A DNA stretch of 64,000 bases from an uncultured Verrucomicrobiales bacterium. GTDB taxonomy: Bacteria; Verrucomicrobiota; Verrucomicrobiia; Verrucomicrobiales; DEV007. The stretch lies in contig CALSSN010000010.1 of assembly GCA_943789025.1 (NCBI GenBank), positions 31,390 to 95,389 on the forward strand, given 5' to 3'. Below the pieces are notes generated by a model. It made no database searches and was not told the origin of the DNA. It saw only the letters and a program-made list of their open reading frames with translations. Numbering within the stretch: position 1 is the stretch's first letter; each line of letters starts with the position of its first letter. The position numbers and the translations under genes are program-made. Of this stretch, positions 36,118-44,900 are shown in pieces.

Positions 36118-36690
36118 ATGAACGATTGGATTGAGAAGTATCTGGAGTCTCAGCAGCGCTTGTTGGCCAGCATTGATTCGGCGCAGATTGCGGGTCTTGT
36201 GCGGGTTCTGGCAAAAGCGTGGAGAGAGGAGAAGCAGGTTTTCGTCTTTGGTAACGGCGGGAGCGCTGCCAACTGCTCTCATTTTGCTGTCGATTTAGGG
36301 AAAAGTAGTTCGGACGTTCTCAAGAAGCGGTTTAAAGTGCTCTCCCTGAATGACAATGTTGCTTGGTTGACTGCTTTGGGGAACGATTATTCCTACGAGG
36401 ATATTTTTTCCGGGCAGCTTCAAAATTACGGTCAACCTGGAGATGTGGCTCTTTCGATCAGCGTGAGCGGTGCTTCGCCTAATCTGCTTAAAGGGTTGAC
36501 CTGGGCGAGGGACAACGGGCTCGAAACTATTGCGATAGTCGGCGGCAAGCGTGGCCCGATGGCGGATCTTGTCGATCATGCGATTGTTCTGGATGATGTC
36601 CATTACGGGCGTGTGGAGGATGCCCAGATGACTATTTTACACATGCTTTGTTACGTCTTCATGGAAGTCGAACAGGCTGCTGAGGAATAG
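36118..36690 (+). CDS. SIS-domain phosphosugar isomerase, GmhA-like
   Basis: 190 residues from the ATG at 36118 (a TTG two codons earlier is also open). The SIS fold shows VFGNGGSAANCSHFAVDLGK near residue 42-61 and VALSISVSGASPNLLKG near 110. This matches GmhA/DiaA-type phosphoheptose isomerases, which convert sedoheptulose-7-phosphate for ADP-heptose synthesis. The two glycosyltransferase genes that follow fit a role in envelope polysaccharide synthesis. Other SIS functions cannot be excluded. Confidence 0.82.
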   Translation: MNDWIEKYLESQQRLLASIDSAQIAGLVRVLAKAWREEKQVFVFGNGGSAANCSHFAVDLGKSSSDVLKKRFKVLSLNDNVAWLTALGNDYSYEDIFSGQLQNYGQPGDVALSISVSGASPNLLKGLTWARDNGLETIAIVGGKRGPMADLVDHAIVLDDVHYGRVEDAQMTILHMLCYVFMEVEQAAEE

Positions 36691-36732
36691 CCGGCTTTCC
36701 GGAATCCATGGCAGAGTAAGGCTTTCCGGATC

Positions 36733-37491
36733 ATGAAAAAGGCCGTTGTCATCCCGTCTTTCCAAGCAGAGGCAACTCTTGCCGGGGTGGTCAATGCCCT
36801 GCCTCCGGAGTTGTTCACTGAGGGTGGAATCGCGATTATCGTCAATGATGCCAGCCCGGACGCTACCGGTAAGGTGGCCGACAGGCTTGCGGAAGAGTAT
36901 GAAGGAGTCTTCGCTTTGCACCACGAGCAGAACAGGGGATATGGTGGTGGGTTGAAGACAGGGATGCGCTACGGGATGGAGCAAGGAGCTGAGATCTTTG
37001 CCATTGTCCATGCGGACGGCCAGTACGCTCCTGCGATGGTATTGCAGCTGTGTGCGCCCATCGCCCGCGGAGTCGCCGAGATCGTTCAAGGGTCACGGAT
37101 GAAGGGTGGCGGAGCACGGCGCGGTGAGCACCCGATGCCGCTTTCCCGCTTCCTTCCGAACAGGCTTCTCACCATGTTCGAGAATCTTGTGGTAGGGACG
37201 AGTCTGGCAGAATTTCATAGCGGCTACATGGTGTATTCAAAGAAACTGCTTGAGCGGGTGCCATTTGAAGCAATCCAGAATAACTACAATTTTGACGCGG
37301 AAATGATCATTCTCGCTCACATGGTGGGTATTCGAACTGTAGAGGTCTCGATTCCGACACGGTATGACGATGAGGCCTCCAGCCTCAATCCGATTCCCTA
37401 CGGCTTGAATGTGCTGCGCATGATGTGGAGGGTGACAACCGGTCATTATATTGAACTGCTCGACAAGCATTCGCAGCAAGAGCCCAGGTAG
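36733..37491 (+). CDS. Family 2 glycosyltransferase (DPM1-like, cytosolic face)
   Basis: 252 residues. GT-A features: VVIPSFQAEATL at the N-terminus, VNDASPD near 37-43, NRGYGGGLKTGM near 72-83, and the HADGQYAP segment with the metal-binding DxD-like Asp near 98-105. There is no C-terminal membrane helix pair. Such enzymes move a sugar from a nucleotide sugar to dolichol- or undecaprenyl-phosphate. The product would suit the GT-C type protein encoded directly downstream (12 bp), which uses lipid-linked sugars. Confidence 0.85.
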   Translation: MKKAVVIPSFQAEATLAGVVNALPPELFTEGGIAIIVNDASPDATGKVADRLAEEYEGVFALHHEQNRGYGGGLKTGMRYGMEQGAEIFAIVHADGQYAPAMVLQLCAPIARGVAEIVQGSRMKGGGARRGEHPMPLSRFLPNRLLTMFENLVVGTSLAEFHSGYMVYSKKLLERVPFEAIQNNYNFDAEMIILAHMVGIRTVEVSIPTRYDDEASSLNPIPYGLNVLRMMWRVTTGHYIELLDKHSQQEPR

Positions 37492-37502
37492 AAAGAGATA
37501 AA

Positions 37503-39506
37503 ATGATGTTAAGGAGAGAGATCATCAAATGGTGGCGCGGGCTCTCTGGCGGAGGAAAAATTGCCCTGTGCCTTCTGCTTGTAATCGCCGCGGCCAGTTT
37601 TTATGGGTTTCTCCACTGGGAGCCCGGACTGGAGAAGGCAAAACAGCGCATCATTGATCGGATCGCGTCGGGAAAGCCCGTTCCCTACCATTATTATTTT
37701 CCGGTCTGGGGCTTTTACGGGGTAGTGATCAATTGCAGCCTTGCTCTGGTGATGACCGGCCTGGTGGCCTGGTGGGGGCGATTGGATCGACGGAAAGCAA
37801 AGCTGAACCCGTGCGCTCCGATCTTGGAGCGGATGGGGAAGACGGCTTTCTACTCTGCCTTGCTGGCGATGGTTGTGGCAGCATATCTGAATGCGCCACG
37901 CCTTCGTTTCAGTCTCTGGGGGGATGAAGATCACACGGTGAAGGATTTCGCGGTGGGGAATTACCGTTACAATGATCAAGGCAGCCTCATTTTTCGGCCG
38001 GTAAGTTGGCGAAGCGTATTTTTCAACTACAAGGAGCCGAATAATCATATCCTCTTCACTGCCGCTGTGAAGCTTTCGCATGATCTTTTGTTTCGCCCTT
38101 CGAACGATCCGCGGCGAACCTATTTCAGCGAGTGGATCATTCGTCTGCCTGCTTTTCTTGCTGGCTTGTTATCGATTCCCGTCCTCGCCTGGCTTGTGCA
38201 TTTGATGGGGTTTCCTCGAGCCGCGAGCTGGGTGCCCTGGCTGTTGATCGGTCATGCTTGGTTCACCCGCTACGGGAGCGATGCGAGAGGGTATGCCTTG
38301 CTGTTACTTCTCGTTCCCCTTCTGGCAGCTCTCGGCTTGGTCGCGGTAAAAACCGGGCTCTGGCGATGGTGGATCGGCGTCGGAGTGACATCGGCTGCAG
38401 CGCTTCTCGCCTACCCTGGAGCGCTCTATTGGGTGGTGCTGATCCAGATGGTGATCTTTTGTCTGCTGTTCAAGGAACGAGAGGGCAGGATCGAAAGAAT
38501 CGGTCGCTGGATGATCGTTCAAGTGATCGCCGGAATGTTTTTTCTGCAGTTGTTTATTCCATGTCTGCCGCAGATGGCCACTTATATGAAAGATCAGTTC
38601 GCCACGGAGACAGGGTGCGATACGAGATGGGTGATCAATGAACTGGCCTATCTGGCGACTGGGGATGCTTGGTTTCCGTGGGAAATAGCAAACCCGTTTT
38701 CCCAGACCCTCAGGGAGCAGCTTGGCACGAAGCCGCTCCGGGTCGGATTGGGTCTTGGAGTGCTCACGGTGATTTTAATCACTGGGATGGCGCGGATGTT
38801 TCGTCGCCCGGAGGCGCGTCTGTGGGCATCTGCGTTCCTTCTCGGTGCGATCGTCGCGGTGTTGCATGCCATCTCCGGGGACCGGTTTCTCTACTCATGG
38901 TATCTGATGCCGACATTTCCGATGATCTCGGTGCTGTTGAGTGTCGGCGTTTCTGGGGTAAGCAGTCTGGTCCAAGGGTGGCGGGGAGCGGGCATCGGAG
39001 TGGTTCTTGTCGTGTTGATCTGGCAGCCCTCCGGGCTGAGGAATCAACTGCTTCGCGCTCACCCCGTTGAACCTTTGCGCGAGTCGGTCGAGGTCTACCG
39101 TGAGATCTTGAATCCTGCTCACCCCGACTATGGCAAAGAGGTGATGAGTGTTGCTGTTCAGATGTTTACTGAGGCCTATGACCCGGGTGCTTTTCGAGTC
39201 AGGAATAAGGCCGGATTGTTGGAGAAAATGGCAGCATCCGATGCGACGGGGGTGCCGCTTTATGTCAATACCGCGCTCATTGGCTTGGGAGTGCAGCACC
39301 TGCCGGAGATTTTCGCGGTGCTTCACGATCCGCAGAGGTTTGAGACGATTGGACCGGTCTGGGGACTCTGGGCGCCATGCTCTCGGACAGTTTTCAGATA
39401 CCTTGGCAGTGGAGGAAGAGAGGAGAATCTTACAGATCCCGAAGACAGTTCTGCTGTGATTGAGACAGCTCCTGATGAAAAATCTCGTGTTCACGAGGGT
39501 ATATGA
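37503..39506 (+). CDS. GT-C family membrane glycosyltransferase
   Basis: 667 residues with about 11-13 hydrophobic segments. Just after the third helix comes SLWGDEDHTVKDF, the GT-C acidic pair in the first periplasmic loop; later ARGYALLLLLVPLLAAL preceded by TRYGSD, a motif typical of ArnT/PMT-related enzymes. The last about 150 residues are a soluble periplasmic domain. Enzymes of this type transfer a sugar from a polyprenyl-phosphate carrier to a glycan or protein outside the membrane. It probably works with the adjacent GT2, which would make the lipid-linked donor. The acceptor is unknown. Confidence 0.78.
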   Translation: MMLRREIIKWWRGLSGGGKIALCLLLVIAAASFYGFLHWEPGLEKAKQRIIDRIASGKPVPYHYYFPVWGFYGVVINCSLALVMTGLVAWWGRLDRRKAKLNPCAPILERMGKTAFYSALLAMVVAAYLNAPRLRFSLWGDEDHTVKDFAVGNYRYNDQGSLIFRPVSWRSVFFNYKEPNNHILFTAAVKLSHDLLFRPSNDPRRTYFSEWIIRLPAFLAGLLSIPVLAWLVHLMGFPRAASWVPWLLIGHAWFTRYGSDARGYALLLLLVPLLAALGLVAVKTGLWRWWIGVGVTSAAALLAYPGALYWVVLIQMVIFCLLFKEREGRIERIGRWMIVQVIAGMFFLQLFIPCLPQMATYMKDQFATETGCDTRWVINELAYLATGDAWFPWEIANPFSQTLREQLGTKPLRVGLGLGVLTVILITGMARMFRRPEARLWASAFLLGAIVAVLHAISGDRFLYSWYLMPTFPMISVLLSVGVSGVSSLVQGWRGAGIGVVLVVLIWQPSGLRNQLLRAHPVEPLRESVEVYREILNPAHPDYGKEVMSVAVQMFTEAYDPGAFRVRNKAGLLEKMAASDATGVPLYVNTALIGLGVQHLPEIFAVLHDPQRFETIGPVWGLWAPCSRTVFRYLGSGGREENLTDPEDSSAVIETAPDEKSRVHEGI

Positions 39507-39570
39507 TTGAACAGGGTGCCGATTTTAGGCAGTCTAAGATGGCCTGAGTGAGGCGCAGCAAAGTTTTCCG

Positions 39571-40461
39571 ATGAGTTCAGAAATCAACATATCAAGATTC
39601 CGTTATGACGGGTCCCGGCCTTTCTCGATTTCCGGAACTCCCAGTTGTGTTGATTCGCATTACCAGAGCAAACAGGAATACAGTGATCTGATTAAAGGTT
39701 TTCGAAAGAGTATTGATGCTTTGCAGCAAGTGATGTATGCGCACGACCGCTACGCCATGCTGCTGGTTTTTCAGGCCATGGATGCGGCGGGAAAAGACGG
39801 CACAATCCGGCACGTCTTGAGCGGCGTGAATCCCCATGGTGTCGATGTTCATGCCTTCAAGCGCCCGAGCGGATTGGAACTGGACCACAATTATCTGTGG
39901 CGAACAGACATGCGCATGCCACGGCGCGGCAGCATTGGAATTTTCAACCGATCGTATTATGAGGAGGTGCTCGTGTGTCGGGTTCACCCAGAAATTGTCA
40001 GTGATTTTCAGAGAGTTCCCGAGGAGTTTACTGACGATTATTCCAGAATGTGGAAGCAGCGGTATGCAGACATTCTTGGCATGGAGGCATACAACCACCA
40101 TAACGGAACACGCATCGTGAAGTTCTTTCTCAATCTCTCCAAGGATGAGCAGGCGAGGCGATTCCTGAGCCGTATCGATCGTAACGAGAAGAACTGGAAG
40201 TTTGAGGATGGTGACCTGCGGGAGAGGATGTTCTGGGATGATTACCAGGAAGCCTACGAGGACTGCATCAACGCGACCGCAACAGACGAGTGTCCTTGGT
40301 ATGTGGTGCCGGCAGATGACAAGAAAAACATGCGTCTTATCGTGTCGCAGATCATCCTTGAGCACCTGCAGGCGCTGGGAATGGATTACCCGAAGGTGAG
40401 CGGCGATCGTAAGAAGACGCTCGGTGAGTACCGGATCCAGCTGGAAAGTGAGCTGGAATAG
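39571..40461 (+). CDS. Polyphosphate kinase 2 family polyphosphate:nucleotide phosphotransferase
   Basis: 296 residues. The PPK2 P-loop is FQAMDAAGKDGTIRHVL (about residues 65-81), followed by GVNPHGVDVHAFKRPS, and the Walker B/lid region IGIFNRSYYEEVL near 130-142. PPK2 enzymes use polyphosphate to phosphorylate nucleotides; the length and GVNPHG pattern fit the single-domain class that acts on AMP and ADP. There is no signal peptide. It is preceded by a 64-bp gap and followed by an IS630 relic. Confidence 0.93.
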   Translation: MSSEINISRFRYDGSRPFSISGTPSCVDSHYQSKQEYSDLIKGFRKSIDALQQVMYAHDRYAMLLVFQAMDAAGKDGTIRHVLSGVNPHGVDVHAFKRPSGLELDHNYLWRTDMRMPRRGSIGIFNRSYYEEVLVCRVHPEIVSDFQRVPEEFTDDYSRMWKQRYADILGMEAYNHHNGTRIVKFFLNLSKDEQARRFLSRIDRNEKNWKFEDGDLRERMFWDDYQEAYEDCINATATDECPWYVVPADDKKNMRLIVSQIILEHLQALGMDYPKVSGDRKKTLGEYRIQLESELE

Positions 40462-40582
40462 ATTCGGGGACCGATGGTGTGTTCCGCGAGGGTCATCTCG
40501 TCGAGCATGGCCACTGCATCACCGACCTGGTCAACGAGCATTCAAGGCGTCGCATCTGGCAGGATTCATGCGATTCATATAG

Positions 40583-41020
40583 TTAATTCCGAGTAATAAC
40601 ACCGCTGGAGATAGCGTTTAAGCTACCGGGCAGCCAGCTGCTGCCCACAAGCGAAAAGACCCTGTCCACGTTCTCCCAATAATCGCGCAGTTTTTCTCCA
40701 ATGGCTTCCTCAAGGTCTTCGAGAGTATCGTGAACTGTGTTGCAGATCCCATCTTTGACGACGTCCCAGAGACGTTCTACCGGGTTGAGTTCCGGGCTGT
40801 AGGGCGGCAGCGCCAGTATGTGCAGGTTGTCAAGAAGCGCGGTATTTCTCTCTCGATGATGGAAGCCCGCACCGTCGCTGATCACCACCTGGGTGGCCCA
40901 TGGATCACGCTTACAAATCTGTTCCAGACAAATAAGGTCAACTTCCTTGCTCATCCGCGGAGCTATGAGGAACTCCGCTCCGCCATCGCCTGCCTGGAGC
41001 CCACCATAACCGTAGCCCGA
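40583..41020 (-). pseudogene. IS630-family transposase relic (C-terminal third)
   Basis: On the minus strand an intact frame of 123 residues from 40954 has the catalytic Asp context VVISDGAGFHH and LPPYSPELNPVERLWD with the last Glu of the DDE triad, as in IS630 transposases. The same frame reads upstream as YGYGGLQAGDGGAEFLIAPR, also typical, but hits a stop near 41070; the N-terminal helix-turn-helix and the first catalytic Asp are missing. No terminal inverted repeats are evident. The element is therefore a dead 5'-truncated copy lying between PPK2 and the HEAT gene. Confidence 0.85.
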
Positions 41021-41190
41021 TTGATATCCCGGGCGGTGGTGGGGTGGCTTGGCTGATCCCCCGGGGTTCCATCAAGCGCGAGAAGGAGCAGCGAGCAAAG
41101 CCGTGCTCATACGGGCATATCGCAATGTGTCTTTTCCCCTGATCGCTCAAGGAATGAGCAACGTTGTCCTCACCGGGTAAGAATGAAGGA

Positions 41191-43467
41191 TTAAGGTTGG
41201 GAGCCGACCAGTTCCTGAGCTTTCTTCCTGAGTGAATCGGGAAGGCCAGGGACAGCGAGTGCCTGCTGGAGGAGATCAATCCGCTGGGCCTTTCCTTCAG
41301 GGCTGGGAGGGAGGTCTTTAGCGATCTGAATGATTGCCGCAGCGGCCTCTTTTGCCACGTCTTCCCGTGCAAGAAGTTTTCCGAGCGTCTCGATTGTTTC
41401 TGGTGAGGGGAGAGTGGCGAGGCTGGAAATCAGCATTTTTGTATTGGTCGATGCCTCGGCCGAAGCAAGAGCAGTAAGAGCTGCTGCGAGCCGTTTTTCG
41501 GGACTTGCAAAATCCGGGGTGCGCACGAGACGGGCGATACCGGCGAGAACCTGTGAGCGTTCCTGATCTGTGTATTCAGTAGATCGGAGAATTTCCAGAA
41601 GCTTGGGCGTGGCTTCAAAAGATTGCCAATCTGAGAGTGAGCGGAGAACGGCCGACCGGATTTCCGCGGTCTCTGAGGTGAGAAGGTTGGAGACGTGGGC
41701 AAAGGCGGTATCGGTTCCTAGAATAGCGAGAAGTCCGAGGCCGACGGCTTTGGTTTTGATATCTGCTTCACTGGTGGAGGCAATGATGGCATCGACGGCT
41801 TTTTCGGGTGCATCAGTTGTCTGGCAGAGTTTTTTGAGGACCAGATTAAGGCGTGGGAATGCCGGTGACTCGGGGTCTCCGAGTTTTTCTGTAAGGTCGG
41901 AGATGTCCTCGGGCTGCGCGAGTTGGGAGACAGATTCGAGAGCCGCCCTTGCTAAGGCCGGCTCGGGTGAGGAAAGCAAAGCAAGGGCAGGGTTGAGCAG
42001 GTCAGAATGTGAGCGGTATCCCGCAGCACGGAGGGCTTCCGCCCGGAGCAGAGGGTCATCGGAAGGGGTTTCGATGCGGACTTTCAGTGTCGCCTCGACT
42101 TCTTTTCCGGGAAAACGGGCCAGTGCCTGGCGCGCTGCGTCGGGTGCCGAGCCGGTGCCACTTGCTGCCAGAGAGAGAAGCAGATCGAGGTCCGCAGCTT
42201 CGCCGATCTTTCCAAGGATGCTGATTGCCTGGCTGGACACATGGACATCGTTGTTGCTCGTAAGCTGTCGGATTTCCGGAAGTGCTTCGCGGGTTCTCCG
42301 GGTCTCGAATTGTCTCAGAATTGCCAAGGTCGTGGAGGGATTGCTCGAGGTAATCGAGGTCTCGCGGAGGAGTGCGGTCACTCCGCTTTCCGTGGCGATC
42401 TCTCCTGCGGCACGGACAGCGGCTTCCTGCATGACTGCATCCTCTCCTGTGAGGAGCGACCTCAGCAGATCGATCGCAGACTCGGGATCGCAGGTAACGT
42501 GTCCCGTGACGGCCGCAGCCCGCACGTAGGCAGGGAGGGATGGTTCCTGGAGCGATTGGTAGACAGAGGCGGCCAGTGCTTTATCGCCATTTTCTTCAGA
42601 GATACTGGCCAGTAAGAGAAGCCGGACCGCAATCTCTGGATCGGGCTTTTTGTTCTCTGCTTCACCGGTATGGAGAAGCGTTCCGAGCTCCTCCACCGCT
42701 CGGCTGCCGCCGACCAGAACCAGCGCTTTGAGTGCCGCTTCGCGAAGGACGGGATTTTCTGATTCAAGAAAAGGAAGCATGCACTCATCATCCTCTGGCT
42801 GCCCGATCTGCCCGAGTGAGTGAAGGATTCCTGCGGCTAGCCGCGGAGGGGTTTCTTGAGACAGGGCAGCTCTGAGGGCCTCGGCTGCCGCCGGGGAGCC
42901 GATGGCTGAAAGTGCAGCTCGGGCTTCCTCCCGGAGGGAAGTCAGATCGTTCGCGAGATAGGGAGCGATCGAGGCAATAGACTGGTCATCGCCTATTCTG
43001 GCGAGGGTTCTCAGGAGATGCGGAGCCGTGGTAGCCGAGGGATTGCTGGCCAGGGCAGAACTGACAGCGGCCGAGCAGGCAGTGCGAAGGTTTTCACTTC
43101 CCGGACGCGATGCGTGGGAGGAGATAGCTTGCAGATCGGAGAGGGCCTTATTCTGCTCGCTCGACCCGCTTTTCTCGATACGCGGGAGCAGGTAGCTGAG
43201 AGCGAGGGAATACTGTGCGTTGAGACTTGGCTCGGTAACAGGCCCGCCAGCAAGCTTTTCGATCAGGGCATCGGTGAGGTCAGGAAGAGGGAGTTGAGGC
43301 GGGGCAGTGGCTTCAATGACGGCGGTCGCTTTTGCTTGCGAGTTGTCCGCGAGTGTCTGGTTGCCCGGTGAAGGCTCAGCGAGAGTTTGAGGAAGAAGCG
43401 AGGGATAGAGCAAGAGAGCACCAAGGAGAAGAGCGTGGTGAACCGAGAGTAGCAGGCGCCGAAACAT
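41191..43467 (-). CDS. Exported HEAT-repeat protein
   Basis: 758 residues from the ATG at 43467, which opens a signal peptide (LLLSVHHALLLGALLLYPSL). The rest is built almost entirely of about 30-residue helical HEAT/PBS-lyase-like repeats, for example SLREEARAALSAIGSPAAAE and NPVLREAALKALVLVGGSRA. It has no enzyme motif and probably is a binding scaffold outside the cytoplasm. It lies 140 bp after sucB on the same strand. Its exported location makes a direct role in the 2-oxoglutarate dehydrogenase complex unlikely. An upstream Met at 43500 would add 11 residues. Confidence 0.85.
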   Translation of the reverse strand: MFRRLLLSVHHALLLGALLLYPSLLPQTLAEPSPGNQTLADNSQAKATAVIEATAPPQLPLPDLTDALIEKLAGGPVTEPSLNAQYSLALSYLLPRIEKSGSSEQNKALSDLQAISSHASRPGSENLRTACSAAVSSALASNPSATTAPHLLRTLARIGDDQSIASIAPYLANDLTSLREEARAALSAIGSPAAAEALRAALSQETPPRLAAGILHSLGQIGQPEDDECMLPFLESENPVLREAALKALVLVGGSRAVEELGTLLHTGEAENKKPDPEIAVRLLLLASISEENGDKALAASVYQSLQEPSLPAYVRAAAVTGHVTCDPESAIDLLRSLLTGEDAVMQEAAVRAAGEIATESGVTALLRETSITSSNPSTTLAILRQFETRRTREALPEIRQLTSNNDVHVSSQAISILGKIGEAADLDLLLSLAASGTGSAPDAARQALARFPGKEVEATLKVRIETPSDDPLLRAEALRAAGYRSHSDLLNPALALLSSPEPALARAALESVSQLAQPEDISDLTEKLGDPESPAFPRLNLVLKKLCQTTDAPEKAVDAIIASTSEADIKTKAVGLGLLAILGTDTAFAHVSNLLTSETAEIRSAVLRSLSDWQSFEATPKLLEILRSTEYTDQERSQVLAGIARLVRTPDFASPEKRLAAALTALASAEASTNTKMLISSLATLPSPETIETLGKLLAREDVAKEAAAAIIQIAKDLPPSPEGKAQRIDLLQQALAVPGLPDSLRKKAQELVGSQP

Positions 43468-43607
43468 GAAAAACCATAAAGACTCTCTGCAGCTGGGCAA
43501 CCTGTCCTTTCGTTGGAGGATGCGACGCGCGTGCGAAGGGCTTGCATGCGCGAATTTAGGGAACCCAACCCAGACAACTCAAGTGCGATCAGTGTCGGCG
43601 GAATGCC

Positions 43608-44855
43608 TCAGGCATCGACGAGTAGGCGCATCGGATTCTCGATGCAATCCTTGATCCGGATGAGAAAAGTAACCGCCTCTTTGCCGTCGACAATGCGATG
43701 ATCGTAGGAGAGGGCAAGGTTCATCATCGGCCGAATGGCCACCTCGCCATCCAAGGCAATCGGTCGCTGTTGGATGGTGTGCATGCCGAGAATCCCGCTC
43801 TGCGGAGGATTGAGAATCGGAGTGCTCAGAAGCGATCCATAAACTCCGCCATTGGAGATGGTGAAGACGCCGCCCTGGAGGTCTGAGATGGCGATGTTCC
43901 CATCACGTGCGCGGGTTGCGTAGTCGATGATATCCTGTTCGATTCTGGCGAAGGATTTTTTTTCGCAGTCACGGAGGACCGGCACGATGAGCCCTTTTTC
44001 GCTACCGATGGCAACACCAATGTCAAAGAAGTGATTGGTGATGACCTCATCTCCTTCGATGCGGGCGTTGATCGAAGGGACAGTCTTCAGTGCCTCTACA
44101 GTCGCCTTCACGAAGAATGACATGAAGCCGAGTTTGACGCCATGTCGGGCGATGAAATCTTCTTGAAGTTCTTTGCGCAGGCGCATCACACCGGACATGT
44201 CGACTTCATTGAAGGTGGTCAGAATGGCCGCGGTCTGTTGGGCGCTGACGAGCTGGTTGGCAATCTTCCGGCGTAGCGGAGACATCCGTTTCCGGGTCGT
44301 GCGCGCAGCGTCTTTGCCAGGCAGTGCGGGAGGGACCTGCGGAGCGGGTGTCACCGATGCCGCTGCATTGGCTGCGGTTTCCACATCGGCTTTGGTGATA
44401 GTCCCGCCCTTGCCGCTTCCGCTCACTTCATGCAGGCCGATGCCCTTTTCTTCGGCGAGCTTTTTCGCTACAGGAGAAGCAGTGATATCACTTTTTTCCG
44501 CTGCAGGTGCACTTTTCTCTGGAGACGAGGGAGGAGCCGGTTCCTCCACAGGGGCAGCCATCATCGGGGGCTTTTTTTCCTGAGGGGTGGTGTCTCCTGA
44601 GCTGGCAGGTGTTGTCGAATCCCCTTCGAGGATCCGCGCAATGACGGTGCCGACCTCGACCTCGGTTCCTTCAGGAGTGAGATCAGTGAGAGTGCCAGCA
44701 GCTTCGGCAGTGACCTCCTGCGACACCTTATCGGTTTCCAGGGTGACAAGGAGGTCTCCAATGGCAACCGAGGCGCCCTCTTGTTGGTGCCATTGACCGA
44801 TCTCGGCACTGGCTACGGATTCGCCGACGGCTGGAATTTTGACCTCGAAGCTCAT
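43608..44855 (-). CDS. sucB: 2-oxoglutarate dehydrogenase E2 (dihydrolipoyllysine succinyltransferase)
   Basis: 415 residues. The N-terminal lipoyl domain has ETDKVSQEV with the lipoylated Lys near residue 43. An Ala/Pro/Glu linker leads to the peripheral subunit-binding domain ([20 protein letters not shown]) and the catalytic core ending in [14 protein letters not shown] with the active-site His and Asp. It passes the succinyl group from lipoate to CoA in the TCA cycle. It follows sucA by 45 bp on the same strand. E3 (lpd) is not in the window. Confidence 0.96.
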   Translation of the reverse strand: MSFEVKIPAVGESVASAEIGQWHQQEGASVAIGDLLVTLETDKVSQEVTAEAAGTLTDLTPEGTEVEVGTVIARILEGDSTTPASSGDTTPQEKKPPMMAAPVEEPAPPSSPEKSAPAAEKSDITASPVAKKLAEEKGIGLHEVSGSGKGGTITKADVETAANAAASVTPAPQVPPALPGKDAARTTRKRMSPLRRKIANQLVSAQQTAAILTTFNEVDMSGVMRLRKELQEDFIARHGVKLGFMSFFVKATVEALKTVPSINARIEGDEVITNHFFDIGVAIGSEKGLIVPVLRDCEKKSFARIEQDIIDYATRARDGNIAISDLQGGVFTISNGGVYGSLLSTPILNPPQSGILGMHTIQQRPIALDGEVAIRPMMNLALSYDHRIVDGKEAVTFLIRIKDCIENPMRLLVDA

Positions 44856-44900
44856 AGTGGAATCGTTGGAAATGGTAGGTGCTGGGTGATGTGGTGAGGG

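Noticed and set aside
40938..41372. 144-codon minus-strand frame over the IS630 relic and the HEAT gene end
   Set aside because: It joins an off-frame part of the transposase relic with an off-frame part of the HEAT gene; neither part is coding in this frame.
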